Shown here: in pieces, positions 48,484-56,472 of the stretch
Position numbering within the stretch: position 1 is the first letter of the stretch
How the letters are laid out: the number at the start of each line of letters is the position of its first letter
Origin: Xanthobacter flavus
Lineage (GTDB): Bacteria > Pseudomonadota > Alphaproteobacteria > Rhizobiales > Xanthobacteraceae
Direction: 5' to 3'
Assembly: GCF_017875275.1 (NCBI RefSeq)
Contig: NZ_JAGGML010000001.1
Span: 2,234,501 to 2,298,500 of the forward strand
DNA: 64,000 nt
Notes under the pieces: model-generated
What the model saw: the letters and a program-made list of their open reading frames with translations, nothing else
Told to the model about the DNA's origin: nothing
The model's database searches: none
Made by a program: the position numbers and the translations under genes

Positions 48484-48508
48484 GCCCGTACGAAAGCGCG
48501 ATTTCCTT

Positions 48509-48534
48509 GGAACCACAGCCCTTCCGGCTTCGTT
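48509..48534 (+). promoter_or_regulatory. EcfG-type promoter of the KGG-repeat gene
   Basis: GGAAC (48509-48513), 17 bp, CGTT (48531-48534). It lies in the gap after the sensor gene and would give a leader of about 140 nt. Confidence 0.85.
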
Positions 48535-48680
48535 ACACCTTGGACCGTCCTGGCCATCCCACCGGCCGGAAGGCGGCCTATTGGCTTCAGTGCGGGCCGT
48601 TCGCGCTCCGGCACTCATCACCGGGCGAACCGGCCGGGTGCCGCAACCAGCGGCCGATCGCAGTCGGAGGAAAAGGGCAC

Positions 48681-48965
48681 ATGGACAAGGCGCGAACCAA
48701 GGGCACCTCCCAGCGCGGCTTTGCGGCGATGGACGCGGAAAAGCAGCGGGCCATCGCGCGCAAGGGGGGCGAGAGCGTCCCGGCCGAAAAGCGCAGCTTC
48801 TTCCAGAATCGCACGCTGGCTGCCGAGGCCGGTCGCAAGGGCGGCCAGAGCGTCGCCGACGAGCAGCGCAGCTTCTCGCGGGATCGCACCCTCGCCTCGC
48901 AGGCGGGGCAGAAGGGCGGCCAGAAGAGCGGCCAGACCACCGGCACTGGCAACGGCGGCGCCTGA
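48681..48965 (+). CDS. KGG-repeat general stress protein (YciG/GsiB-like)
   Basis: 94 residues, hydrophilic and without a signal peptide. Three repeats of a roughly 20-residue unit containing KGG: AIARKGGESVPAEKRSF, EAGRKGGQSVADEQRSF, QAGQKGGQKSG; the first is preceded by RGFAAMDAEKQR, which is typical for this stress_KGG family. Homologues are induced by starvation, desiccation or osmotic stress and may protect other molecules. Start ATG preceded by GGAGGAAAAGGG. A perfect EcfG promoter match lies upstream, consistent with membership of the PhyR-EcfG regulon. Confidence 0.9.
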   Translation: MDKARTKGTSQRGFAAMDAEKQRAIARKGGESVPAEKRSFFQNRTLAAEAGRKGGQSVADEQRSFSRDRTLASQAGQKGGQKSGQTTGTGNGGA

Positions 48966-49023
48966 TCGCGCGGCCTCAGACAGGCTGAGGCCAGATTCGC
49001 CGTCCGCAGCGGTGCTGCGGGCG

Positions 49024-49049
49024 GGAACCGGAAGCGTAGCCGCAGCGTT
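49024..49049 (+). promoter_or_regulatory. EcfG-type promoter of the ecfG gene
   Basis: GGAAC (49024-49028), 17 bp, CGTT (49046-49049), about 120 bp upstream of the sigma factor start, suggesting positive autoregulation. Confidence 0.83.
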
Positions 49050-49171
49050 ATCTCAAGGTTACGCCAAAGCTGGCCCCTCGGGCTGAGCTTTGGTCCCCAC
49101 CCGGCCGATGAAAGCCCGGGGCGGGCACGTCGCCACAAAAGTCACGATTGCCGGAAAGAATAGGCCGCCTG

Positions 49172-49747
49172 ATGGACCTGCCCGCGCCGAGCGAAAGGAC
49201 CCGCCAAGAGATGGATGCCGCCCTGCGCACGCAGGTGCTGGAGTTCCTTCCAGCGGTGCGCGCCTTCGCGCGATCGCTGACGCGCAATCGCACCGAGGCT
49301 GACGACCTTGTCCAGGAGACGCTGCTGAAAGCACTCTCCAACATCGACAAGTTCGATCCCGGCACCAACCTGCGCGCGTGGCTGTTCACCATCCTGCGCA
49401 ACACCTACTACACCGAGATCCGCAAGCGCCGGCGCGAGAACGACGGCATGGCGGCCCTCGCCCAGCAGGATACCAACATCGGTCCGAGCCAGGAATGGTC
49501 GGCCACCCTCACCTCCCTGAAGGACGCCCTCGCCCGGCTGCCCGACGACCAGCGCGAGGCGCTGGTGCTGGTGGGCGCGGCGGGCCTTTCATACGAGGAG
49601 GCGGCGGAGGTCTGCGGCTGCGCGCTCGGCACCATCAAGAGCCGCGTCAACCGCGCCCGCGCCAAGCTTCTCGTGCTGATGGGCGCGGAAGCCACCGCCG
49701 ACGTGGTGGAAGGCGACGCGGTCGCCATGTCCGCGGCGCGCAGCTAG
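49172..49747 (+). CDS. ecfG: EcfG-type ECF sigma factor (general stress)
   Basis: 191 residues from the ATG at 49172 (a TTG at 49148 would add eight). Sigma region 2: [31 protein letters not shown] and [29 protein letters not shown], read in parts; region 4: [44 protein letters not shown], in parts. These stretches are characteristic of the ECF15/EcfG group that directs the alphaproteobacterial general stress response together with PhyR and NepR. No anti-sigma gene precedes it, although nepR is normally just upstream in the same operon. Confidence 0.92.
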   Translation: MDLPAPSERTRQEMDAALRTQVLEFLPAVRAFARSLTRNRTEADDLVQETLLKALSNIDKFDPGTNLRAWLFTILRNTYYTEIRKRRRENDGMAALAQQDTNIGPSQEWSATLTSLKDALARLPDDQREALVLVGAAGLSYEEAAEVCGCALGTIKSRVNRARAKLLVLMGAEATADVVEGDAVAMSAARS

Positions 49748-49809
49748 CTCGGGGCCCGCGCGCGGCGCGGGTGCTTGACACGGGCGCCGGGGCGTCGCTT
49801 GGTTCGCCC

Positions 49810-51015
49810 ATGACATCTTTCGCCCGGAAGGACGTCGCCCCGAACACAGCCGCCGAGGCGCGGCGCGAGGCGGACGAGCCCCATTCCCCCGTGGTGCGAT
49901 TCGGTGCCGGTGCCCCGCTCAGGCTGGACGCGGGCGTCGAGCTGAACCACCTGCAGATCGGCTACCAGACCTACGGCGAGCCCAATGCCGCCGGCACCAA
50001 TGCGGTGCTGGTGTGCCACGCGCTGACCGGCGACCAGCACGCCGCGAGCCTCAATCCCGTCACCGGCAAGCCCGGCTGGTGGGAGACCATGGTGGGTCCG
50101 GGCCGGCCCATCGATACCGAGCGCTTCTTCGTCATCTGCGCCAATGTGCTCGGTGGCTGCATGGGCACCACCGGCCCCGCCTCCACCAATCCCGCGACCG
50201 GGCGGCCCTACGGCCTCGACATGCCGCTCGTGACCATTCGCGACATGGTGAACGCGCAGGCCATGCTGCTCGACCATCTCGGCATCGAAAAGCTCCTGTG
50301 CGTGGCCGGCGGCTCCATGGGCGGCATGCAGGTGCTGCAATGGGCGGCGAGCTATCCCGAGCGGGTGTTCTCCGCCATGCCGATTGCCACCGGCGCGCGG
50401 CACTCGGCGCAGAATATCGCCTTCCACGAGGTGGGCCGGCAGGCGGTGATGGCCGATCCCGACTGGCAAGGCGGGCGCTATCTGGCGGAAGGGGTGACGC
50501 CCCATCGCGGGCTCGCGGTGGCGCGCATGGCGGCGCACATCACCTACATGTCCGACCAGTCGCTGCACAACAAGTTCGGCCGGCGGCTGCAGAACCGCGA
50601 GATGCCCACCTTCGGCTTCGACGCCGATTTCCAGGTGGAGAGCTATCTGCGCCACCAGGGCGAATCCTTCGTGCAGCGCTTCGATCCCAATTCCTATCTC
50701 TACGTGACGCGCGCCATGGACTATTTCGACCTCGCGGCAGACTACGGCGGCGTGCTGGCCAATGCCTTCCGCGGCTCGAAGACGCGCTTCTGCGTCGCCT
50801 CCTTCACCTCGGACTGGCTGTTTCCGACGGAAGATTCCCGCGCCATCGTGCATGCGCTGAACGCCTCGGGGGCCAGCGTCTCCTTCACCGAGATCGAGAG
50901 CGACAAGGGCCACGACGCCTTCCTTCTGGAGGAGCCGCAATTGTTCGCCATCGCCCGCGGCTTCCTCGACAGCGCGGCCCGCGCCCTTGGCCTGCCGGCC
51001 GGGAGGACCGCGTGA
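49810..51015 (+). CDS. metX: Homoserine O-acetyltransferase MetX
   Basis: 401 residues. Acetyl-CoA-dependent acylation of homoserine, the first committed step of methionine synthesis. Alpha/beta-hydrolase fold with nucleophile S169 in AGGSMGGMQ, the Asp of [12 protein letters not shown] and His of DKGHDAFL; also [33 protein letters not shown]. Whether it prefers acetyl- or succinyl-CoA is not settled by the sequence. It overlaps metW by 4 bp (GTGA). The 62-bp gap from ecfG carries no SAM-II riboswitch-like sequence. Confidence 0.95.
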   Translation: MTSFARKDVAPNTAAEARREADEPHSPVVRFGAGAPLRLDAGVELNHLQIGYQTYGEPNAAGTNAVLVCHALTGDQHAASLNPVTGKPGWWETMVGPGRPIDTERFFVICANVLGGCMGTTGPASTNPATGRPYGLDMPLVTIRDMVNAQAMLLDHLGIEKLLCVAGGSMGGMQVLQWAASYPERVFSAMPIATGARHSAQNIAFHEVGRQAVMADPDWQGGRYLAEGVTPHRGLAVARMAAHITYMSDQSLHNKFGRRLQNREMPTFGFDADFQVESYLRHQGESFVQRFDPNSYLYVTRAMDYFDLAADYGGVLANAFRGSKTRFCVASFTSDWLFPTEDSRAIVHALNASGASVSFTEIESDKGHDAFLLEEPQLFAIARGFLDSAARALGLPAGRTA

Positions 51016-51671
51016 GCCTCGCCTTGCGCCAGCCGGTGCTGGATGAAGGCGCCGTCCGCGACCAGGGCGGGCGCGTCGATCTCGTGGTGGTGGCCGAGAT
51101 GGTCGCCCCCGGCTCGCGCGTGCTCGATGTGGGCTCCGGCGACGGGGCGCTGCTGGAGCTTCTGGCCACCACCCGCAACTGCGATGCACGCGGCATCGAA
51201 CTGTCGCGCGAGGGCGTCAACGCCGGCGTGGCGCGCGGCCTCGCCATCATCCAGGGCGACGCGGACGTGGACCTCGCCCACTATCCCGACGACGCCTTCG
51301 ATTACGTCATCCTGTCCCAGACCCTCCAGGCCACCCGCCGGCCGCGCTGGGTGCTGGAACAGATGCTGCGCATCGGCCGCCGGGCGGTGGTGTCCTTCCC
51401 CAATTTCGGCCATTGGCGCTCGCGCCTCGACCTCTTGGTCAACGGCCGCATGCCGGTGACGGACAACATGCCCATCGCCTGGTACGAGACCCCCAACATC
51501 CACTTCTGCACCATCCGCGACTTCGTGGCCCTGGTGGAGGTGCTGGACGCGCGCATCGAAAAGGCCGTGGCGCTGGACTCATCCGGCCACCGCGTGCGCG
51601 TGACCATGCCGTGGTGGGTGTGGAATTTGCTCGGCGAGCAGGCGGTGTTTCTGCTGACGCGGGAGCGGTAG
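51012..51671 (+). CDS. metW: Methionine biosynthesis protein MetW
   Basis: 219 residues. Class I methyltransferase-like fold: [16 protein letters not shown] (SAM motif I), [53 protein letters not shown] and a [18 protein letters not shown] end, all typical for MetW. In proteobacteria metX and metW are adjacent and MetW is required for MetX activity, apparently by forming a complex. GTG start overlapping the metX stop. Confidence 0.95.
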   Translation: MSLALRQPVLDEGAVRDQGGRVDLVVVAEMVAPGSRVLDVGSGDGALLELLATTRNCDARGIELSREGVNAGVARGLAIIQGDADVDLAHYPDDAFDYVILSQTLQATRRPRWVLEQMLRIGRRAVVSFPNFGHWRSRLDLLVNGRMPVTDNMPIAWYETPNIHFCTIRDFVALVEVLDARIEKAVALDSSGHRVRVTMPWWVWNLLGEQAVFLLTRER

Positions 51672-51677
51672 GGCGCC

Positions 51678-51899
51678 TCACTGCCAGCCCGAGTGATCGG
51701 CCACAGCCTCGATCTCATCGAGAACATCCCGCTCGGCGGCATCACCGGCGACCAGGGCCGACTGGCGGCGGCACTCCTCGGCGAAGCCCGGCTGGGAGGT
51801 GTCGGGCACCCACAGCCGCAGCGCGCGCAAACCCTTGCGACGCGCGGCGACCTTGGTCGCGGGCACCGTGCGGGCTTCGGCACGATTGATGCGGGCCAT
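51678..51899 (-). CDS. Antitoxin MazE-like protein (DUF3018), apparently without toxin
   Basis: 73 residues from the ATG at 51899, which has GGAG 8 bp upstream; a GTG at 51908 would place the start directly on that signal and is less likely. The core VAARRKGLRALRLWVPDTSQPGFAEECRRQSALVAGDAAERDVLDEIEA (in parts) matches DUF3018 antitoxins that pair with PemK/MazF toxins. The usual toxin gene would follow downstream on the minus strand, but metW ends there on the opposite strand, so the antitoxin stands alone. Confidence 0.83.
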   Translation of the reverse strand: MARINRAEARTVPATKVAARRKGLRALRLWVPDTSQPGFAEECRRQSALVAGDAAERDVLDEIEAVADHSGWQ

Positions 51900-51953
51900 G
51901 AGCTTCACTCCTGATGGACGGAAATATGGCTTCCCGTCACCTTCACCGCAACC

Positions 51954-52685
51954 TCACCCCGCCGGCACGCCGCCCGGCACGAGCACCGGCTCCAGCGCCG
52001 GTTCGGCGATGCGGCTGGGGCGGCGGACGGCGACGGGGCGGTAGAGCTGCTTTGTGGCTTCCACCACCAGCACGCCGGAGAAGGGCAGCGACAGGCGGGC
52101 GCCGATGCGCTCCCAGGCCACCGCCGTATTCAGAAACCAGCGGCTCGGCGGCGCATAGAGCGCCTCGTCCCACCCCACGGGTGTGAACAGGGCTTCGCGC
52201 AGGAGGCTCACCACCTGTCCCCGCGAGAAGGGCCGGCCGTTGCCGAAAGGAGTGGTATCGAGCCGCGCCCAGACGCCCCGCCGGTTGGGCACCACCGCCA
52301 GAAGCCGCCCGCCCGGCGCCAGCACGCGCCAGACCTCGCGCAGCATCTCGGCGGCGTTGGGGGTCATCTCCAGCGCATGGACGATCACCACCCGGTCCAT
52401 GCTGGAGGTGGGAAACGGCAGCAGCGTCTCGTCGGCGAGGGTGGCCAGCGTCGGCGCGGCGGAGGGCCAGCGCACCACCCCCTGCGCCGCCGGCATCACC
52501 GCGAGGCAGCGCTCGGCCTCCTCGCGGAACACGCCGAGATAGGGCGTCGGGTAGCCGAGCCCCAGCACCCGCATGCCGGCCACATTGTCGAAGCGGGCGC
52601 GGATGGCGCGGCCGAGCAGGCGGCGCGTCATGATTCCCACGGGCTGGGCGTAGAAATTGCGCAGGTCGACGACGTCGAGAAACAT
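51954..52685 (-). CDS. SAM-dependent methyltransferase
   Basis: 243 residues. Class I fold: MRVLGLGYPTPYL (a weakly glycine-rich motif I), DRVVIVHALEMTPNAAEMLREVWRVLAPGGRLLAVVPNRRGVWARLDTTPFGNGRPFSRGQV (read in parts) is typical of the family next to gloB in Hyphomicrobiales. The substrate is unknown. Start MFLDVVDLRNFYAQPVG at 52685; the frame is open to 52721. It is divergent from gloB across about 120 bp. Confidence 0.85.
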   Translation of the reverse strand: MFLDVVDLRNFYAQPVGIMTRRLLGRAIRARFDNVAGMRVLGLGYPTPYLGVFREEAERCLAVMPAAQGVVRWPSAAPTLATLADETLLPFPTSSMDRVVIVHALEMTPNAAEMLREVWRVLAPGGRLLAVVPNRRGVWARLDTTPFGNGRPFSRGQVVSLLREALFTPVGWDEALYAPPSRWFLNTAVAWERIGARLSLPFSGVLVVEATKQLYRPVAVRRPSRIAEPALEPVLVPGGVPAG

Positions 52686-52807
52686 GCACCCTCGCTGTGG
52701 ACAGCGGCCGGCCGGCCACACTTCCGCTCGCCCCCTTAATAGAGGATCATGCGCGCCGGGTCCGCAACCCGAGCCGTCAAGACCGTCCCCTCCCGGAGAT
52801 CGACACA

Positions 52808-53581
52808 GTGCCGGCCGACATCCGCCTGATCCCCTGCCTCGGTGACAATTACGCCGTCCTCATCCACGATCCCGTCACCGAGGCCACGGCGGTGGTGGAC
52901 GTGCCCGAGCCCGGCCCGGTGATGACGGCGCTGGAGAAGGAAGGCTGGACCCTCACCCATATCCTCGTGACCCACCACCACGCCGACCACACCCAGGGCA
53001 TCCCGGCGGTGAAGGCGCGCTATGGCGCCACCGTGGTCGGCCCCAAGGCGGAGGCGGACCGCATCCCCGGCCTCGACGTGGCTGTGGTGGATGGTGATCC
53101 CGTCGCGGTGGGCTCGCTGGTGGGCCGCGTGCTGGAAACCCCCGGCCACACCGCCGGCCCGGCCTCCTATCTGTTCGAAGGCGAGAAGCTGCTGTTCGCG
53201 GGGGACACCCTGTTCACCCTCGGCTGCGGGCGGGCGCTGGAATGCGAGCCGCCGGTGCTGTGGCAGTCGCTGCAGCGGCTCCGGGTGCTGCCGGAAGACC
53301 TCGATGTCTATTCCGGCCACGAATACACGCTCGGCAACGGCCGCTTCGCCCTCTCGGTCGATCCGGACAATGAGGATCTCGCGGCCATGTATGCCAAGGC
53401 GCAGGAGCAGCGGGCCAAGGGCGAGCCGACCATGCCCTCGAAGCTCGGCGACGAGCTGAAGGCCAATCCCTTCCTGCGCGCGGACGATCCGGCCATGGCC
53501 GAGCGTCTGGACATGCCCGGCGCCGACCCGGCCGAGGTGTTCACCGCGCTGCGCGAGCGCAAGAACAGCTTCAAGGGCTGA
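52808..53581 (+). CDS. gloB: Hydroxyacylglutathione hydrolase (glyoxalase II)
   Basis: 257 residues. Hydrolyses S-lactoylglutathione to lactate and glutathione in methylglyoxal detoxification. Metallo-beta-lactamase fold with zinc motif THHHADH (H56, H58, D60, H61), TPGHTAGPASY, FAGDTLFTLGCGR and SGHEYTLGNGRFA; the C-terminal part, FLRADDPAMAERL to the end, is the GloB-specific region. GTG start with GGAG 9 bp upstream; the frame is open to 52697. Followed 4 bp later by the DUF985 gene. Confidence 0.95.
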   Translation: MPADIRLIPCLGDNYAVLIHDPVTEATAVVDVPEPGPVMTALEKEGWTLTHILVTHHHADHTQGIPAVKARYGATVVGPKAEADRIPGLDVAVVDGDPVAVGSLVGRVLETPGHTAGPASYLFEGEKLLFAGDTLFTLGCGRALECEPPVLWQSLQRLRVLPEDLDVYSGHEYTLGNGRFALSVDPDNEDLAAMYAKAQEQRAKGEPTMPSKLGDELKANPFLRADDPAMAERLDMPGADPAEVFTALRERKNSFKG

Positions 53582-53585
53582 GGCG

Positions 53586-54032
53586 ATGGGGGACACGGAC
53601 CGCGCCTCGCTCACCGCGGAGGCGGTGATCGCCCTGCTGGAGCTACAGCCTCACCCGGAAGGCGGGTTCTTTCGGGAAACGTTTCGCGAGACGGCACCGG
53701 ATGGCGGGCGCGGTGCGTCCACGGCCATCTATTTCCTGCTGCGCGCGGGCGAGCGCTCCCACTGGCACAAGGTGGATGCGTCGGAAGTCTGGCACTGGCA
53801 TGCCGGCGCGCCGCTGAGGCTGTCCATCGCCGCGGGCGGGGACCGGCGCGATCTTCTGCTCGGGCCGGATCTGGCAGCCGGGGAGCGGCCGCAGGGCGTT
53901 GTGCCGCCCTTCGCATGGCAGGCGGCCGAAAGCCTTGGCGCCTGGACGCTGGTCGGCTGCACCGTGGCGCCGGCCTTCGATTTCGCGGGATTTGAACTGG
54001 CTCCGCCGGGATGGGAGCCGGGCCAGCCCTAA
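53586..54032 (+). CDS. DUF985 cupin-fold protein
   Basis: 148 residues. Matches DUF985, a cupin-type beta-barrel family: LELQPHPEGGFFRETFRE, STAIYFLLRAGERSHWHKVDASEVWHWHAGAPL, and VVPPFAWQAAESLG, in parts. His residues in SHWHKV and WHWH could bind metal. Function unknown; members occur near sugar or detoxification genes. It starts 4 bp after gloB and is probably co-transcribed with it. Confidence 0.87.
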   Translation: MGDTDRASLTAEAVIALLELQPHPEGGFFRETFRETAPDGGRGASTAIYFLLRAGERSHWHKVDASEVWHWHAGAPLRLSIAAGGDRRDLLLGPDLAAGERPQGVVPPFAWQAAESLGAWTLVGCTVAPAFDFAGFELAPPGWEPGQP

Positions 54033-54041
54033 GGCTCGCCC

Positions 54042-54260
54042 TCACACCATCGCGCAGAGGGCTTCCATGCGGGCGCACACATCGCCGAGGCTCGGCTTGT
54101 TGGCGCCGCTGCGCTCGGCCATGAGGAAATCGGCGAGATCGTCGGCTTCCTGCTGGCGCAGGAACTTCACCACGTCCTCGACGCTGGACACCCGCGTCTC
54201 AGCATCACCAATCACGATCCGCAGAGAGGTCGGGGTGTTCAGAGATCGGCTCTGGCCCAT
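54042..54260 (-). CDS. Small hypothetical protein
   Basis: 72 residues, not recognised with confidence. The middle part, LRIVIGDAETRVSSVEDVVKFLRQQEADDLADFLMAE in two pieces, has a strand-helix layout a little like DUF982, but the length and C-terminal end do not fit well. No signal peptide or transmembrane segment. Convergent with the DUF985 gene. A GGAGAC ribosome-binding site precedes the ATG. Confidence 0.5.
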   Translation of the reverse strand: MGQSRSLNTPTSLRIVIGDAETRVSSVEDVVKFLRQQEADDLADFLMAERSGANKPSLGDVCARMEALCAMV

Positions 54261-54378
54261 GGTCGTCTCCGTTCGTCGGCTACCACCTCCGCTGTGGAGG
54301 TCGGCATCATCAGCCGGATAGTCAACGCGGCCTTATGGCGGCGGTTCCCGGCCATGGCGCCATCGTGTGCGATTTTCC

Positions 54379-54849
54379 TCACGCGCCGTGGGCGATGAGA
54401 TCGGGCAGGCGGCGGGTGAGGGTGCGCAGCACGCTTTGCGAACCCTTGGACATGATCTCGAACACGCCGTCATTGGCGCCGTCCGTGCCGAAACCGTCGT
54501 GGAAGAAGCGGAAATGGGTGCCGCCCGAGGGCGTGGGCGTCAGCGTCCAGGTCACCAGCGTGTCGATGTAATGGCCGAAGCCCTTCAGCTCCTCGTGCCC
54601 GCCCTTCCAGCTGAACGACAGCTCCTTTTCCGGAACGCAGCGCGTCACCTGGCACTGGAATTCGCCGTCCCACCGCTCGATGGGCCGGCCCCAGATGGTG
54701 AATTTGTGCCCTTCCAGCGGCTGGATGTCGTTGGGAAAGAACCACACCGCGAGCCATTCGGAATCGGTGATGGCGCGCCACACCACATCCACCGGCTGGT
54801 CGAACTCGGCTTCGGTGAGAATGGAGCGGGTTTCGACGACATCCGACAT
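54379..54849 (-). CDS. SRPBCC/AHSA1-like protein
   Basis: 156 residues. START/Bet v1-like fold with the opening ILTEAEFDQPVDVVWRAITDSEWLAVWFFPND, a mid-section WGRPIERWDGEFQCQVTRCVPEKELSFSW and TLVTWTLTPTPSGGTHFRFFHDGFG, all typical of AHSA1-type SRPBCC proteins with a hydrophobic ligand cavity; segments are quoted in parts. It may bind a lipid or small hydrophobic ligand or act as a co-chaperone; unknown. ATG at 54849 has GGAGAT upstream; another is at 54870. Confidence 0.83.
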   Translation of the reverse strand: MSDVVETRSILTEAEFDQPVDVVWRAITDSEWLAVWFFPNDIQPLEGHKFTIWGRPIERWDGEFQCQVTRCVPEKELSFSWKGGHEELKGFGHYIDTLVTWTLTPTPSGGTHFRFFHDGFGTDGANDGVFEIMSKGSQSVLRTLTRRLPDLIAHGA

Positions 54850-54919
54850 GGAAGGATCTCCAAAAGCCATCAATGAAACGGGCGCGCGGGCCTTTGGCTC
54901 GCGAAGCAAAAATCGGACC

Positions 54920-55363
54920 TCAGGCGGTTTGCGACACAGCTTCCCGCCCGTCGAGCGCATCGCCGAAGGCCTGCGCGAAGGCGATGCGATCGGCTTCCTG
55001 CGGGAAAAGAATGTCCGCGCTCCATTCCGTGGTGCGCGTGCCGCCCGGCCAGTCGCGCGGGGCGCGGTGCCAGGCGAGGGCCGGCCAGCGCGGATTACGC
55101 CGCGTCTCGCCGGCCTCATCGCGCCAGGCGGGGCGGCCGAGGGTGGCGGTGAGCCACGCCATCACCTCCGGCCCGACGGCGAGGGCGAAGGCGACGCCGT
55201 GACGGATGCTGCGCGGCGGGGCGCGCATCAGCGTCTGCCCGATCACCGCATAGGCCGGCGGGCCATCGTCCAGCGCCAGCTCGCGCATCACCAGCACCCG
55301 AAAGCCGCCCGCGATGGCCTCGGCCGGCACGGCGGCGATGGCGGTGGGATCGTCGCGGCGCAT
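54920..55363 (-). CDS. Hypothetical protein
   Basis: 147 residues, unrecognised. The C-terminal half looks like a real protein (WPALAWHRAPRDWPGG, TTEWSADILFPQEADRIAFAQAFGDAL), with several Trp residues and no low complexity. No signal peptide or transmembrane helix. It lies upstream of the SRPBCC gene on the same strand with 70 bp between, so the two may share a transcript. Confidence 0.55.
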   Translation of the reverse strand: MRRDDPTAIAAVPAEAIAGGFRVLVMRELALDDGPPAYAVIGQTLMRAPPRSIRHGVAFALAVGPEVMAWLTATLGRPAWRDEAGETRRNPRWPALAWHRAPRDWPGGTRTTEWSADILFPQEADRIAFAQAFGDALDGREAVSQTA

Positions 55364-55428
55364 CAGGCGCTCCCCCTTGGCACCGTTCCTGCTACGCCCG
55401 GACGAAGCCGGTAACCGACGGAGGCGGC

Positions 55429-55758
55429 GTGACCAAGGCGGACTACATTCCCGAGTTGAGCGAGGTGCGCATGGAGCGCCGCGCGCCGGAGGCGCCGTTC
55501 CGGCTGGAAACGGAAGATCATGTCTATGTGCACGGATGCCTCCGGCAGGTGGAGGCGGCGTTCGGCCTCGATGCCTTCCCCGGCGTGCCGTTCGACGCCA
55601 TATCCGGCCGCGCGCTGATCCAGCGTTTCATCGTGTGGTGGCGCACGCTGGAGCCGGAGACCCCGCAACAGGCGGAAGCCCACGCCCAGCTGCCCGGCGC
55701 CATCCGCCTGCTCGACACGGTGTCCGCCTTCCTCGAAGAGCGGGCCAGGCGCGGCTGA
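55429..55758 (+). CDS. Hypothetical protein
   Basis: 109 residues from a GTG with GGAGG at a good distance. Unrecognised. Hydrophilic and soluble-looking, with possible helices (VYVHGCLRQVEAAFGLDAFP, ALIQRFIVWWRTLEPETPQ). Convergent with the HicA-HicB-like gene. No functional call can be made. Confidence 0.5.
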   Translation: MTKADYIPELSEVRMERRAPEAPFRLETEDHVYVHGCLRQVEAAFGLDAFPGVPFDAISGRALIQRFIVWWRTLEPETPQQAEAHAQLPGAIRLLDTVSAFLEERARRG

Positions 55759-55769
55759 GCCGGCATCGT

Positions 55770-56276
55770 TCACGCCTCCGCCTTGGTGTCCTGCATCGCG
55801 CCCGGCTCGGGCGGGGCGCGGTCGGCGGCCTTGAGGGCATCGATGGCGGCGAACAGCGCCAGCCGCCCGTCCGCCTCCGCCGCCTCCGGCGTCGCGCCGA
55901 TGCCGAGGCAGCCGGGCACATCCGGAAAGCGCACGGCAAACCCGCCGCCCTCCGCCTCCGGGAGCGGCGCGACCTGCGCGGGATAGGCGGCGAGGTCCAC
56001 CGCGGTGCCCGGCGCCAGCGTGCGCAGGCGCACCGGCGCGGTGCCGTCATCCATGCGGTCCACCATGGCGACGAACGCCTTCACATGGGCGGCGCGGATG
56101 GGGGCCTTCATGGGCACGGCCACGCAGTCCGGCACGGCGGGGTGGATGAAGACCACATGGGTCCCCGTCACCTTCCGGAACTTGATGGCATATTGGGAGG
56201 CGATGATCTCCAGATCCGCCGGCCGCCGCTCCGCGCCGGGGCTGGCCCGCAGGGCCTCAAGCCGCTTGTTGTGCAT
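55770..56276 (-). CDS. HicA-HicB-like fusion protein
   Basis: 168 residues. Residues about 15-75 look like a HicA toxin: a KFRKVTGTHVVFIHP stretch where HicA has its catalytic G-x-H (here H40), followed by VPMKAPIRAAHVKAFVAMV in place of the usual VPxHxGxxLxxxxLxxIL. Residues about 105-160 look like a HicB antitoxin of the RNase H-like type: GGGFAVRFPDVPGCLGIGATPEAAEADGRLALFAAI, in parts. In ordinary hicAB loci these are two overlapping genes. No DNA-binding domain is added at the end. ATG start at 56276. Confidence 0.75.
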   Translation of the reverse strand: MHNKRLEALRASPGAERRPADLEIIASQYAIKFRKVTGTHVVFIHPAVPDCVAVPMKAPIRAAHVKAFVAMVDRMDDGTAPVRLRTLAPGTAVDLAAYPAQVAPLPEAEGGGFAVRFPDVPGCLGIGATPEAAEADGRLALFAAIDALKAADRAPPEPGAMQDTKAEA

Positions 56277-56472
56277 GGCAATGAACCCATCAAAGAACGA
56301 GGCGTCGGAAAAAACGCGGCCACTGGAAAGGCTTCAGTGTAGGCCTGCCGCGAAAGGCGGCAAGGCGAAATGGTGGGCAGAGAGAGGTTGCCGGATACGC
56401 GTGTATCTTTAGATGGACTCGACTCAAGATTGTTTGCGCAGCTAAATGGCGCCTTGACGATGGGGGACAACT

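Noticed and set aside
49090-49302. 70-codon frame upstream of and overlapping ecfG, considered as nepR
   Set aside because: No NepR helix motif; basic, Pro/Gly-rich sequence that mostly mirrors ecfG codons in another frame.
49748-49809. Possible SAM-II riboswitch upstream of metX
   Set aside because: The gap is only 62 bp and lacks the conserved SAM-II core and pseudoknot pattern.
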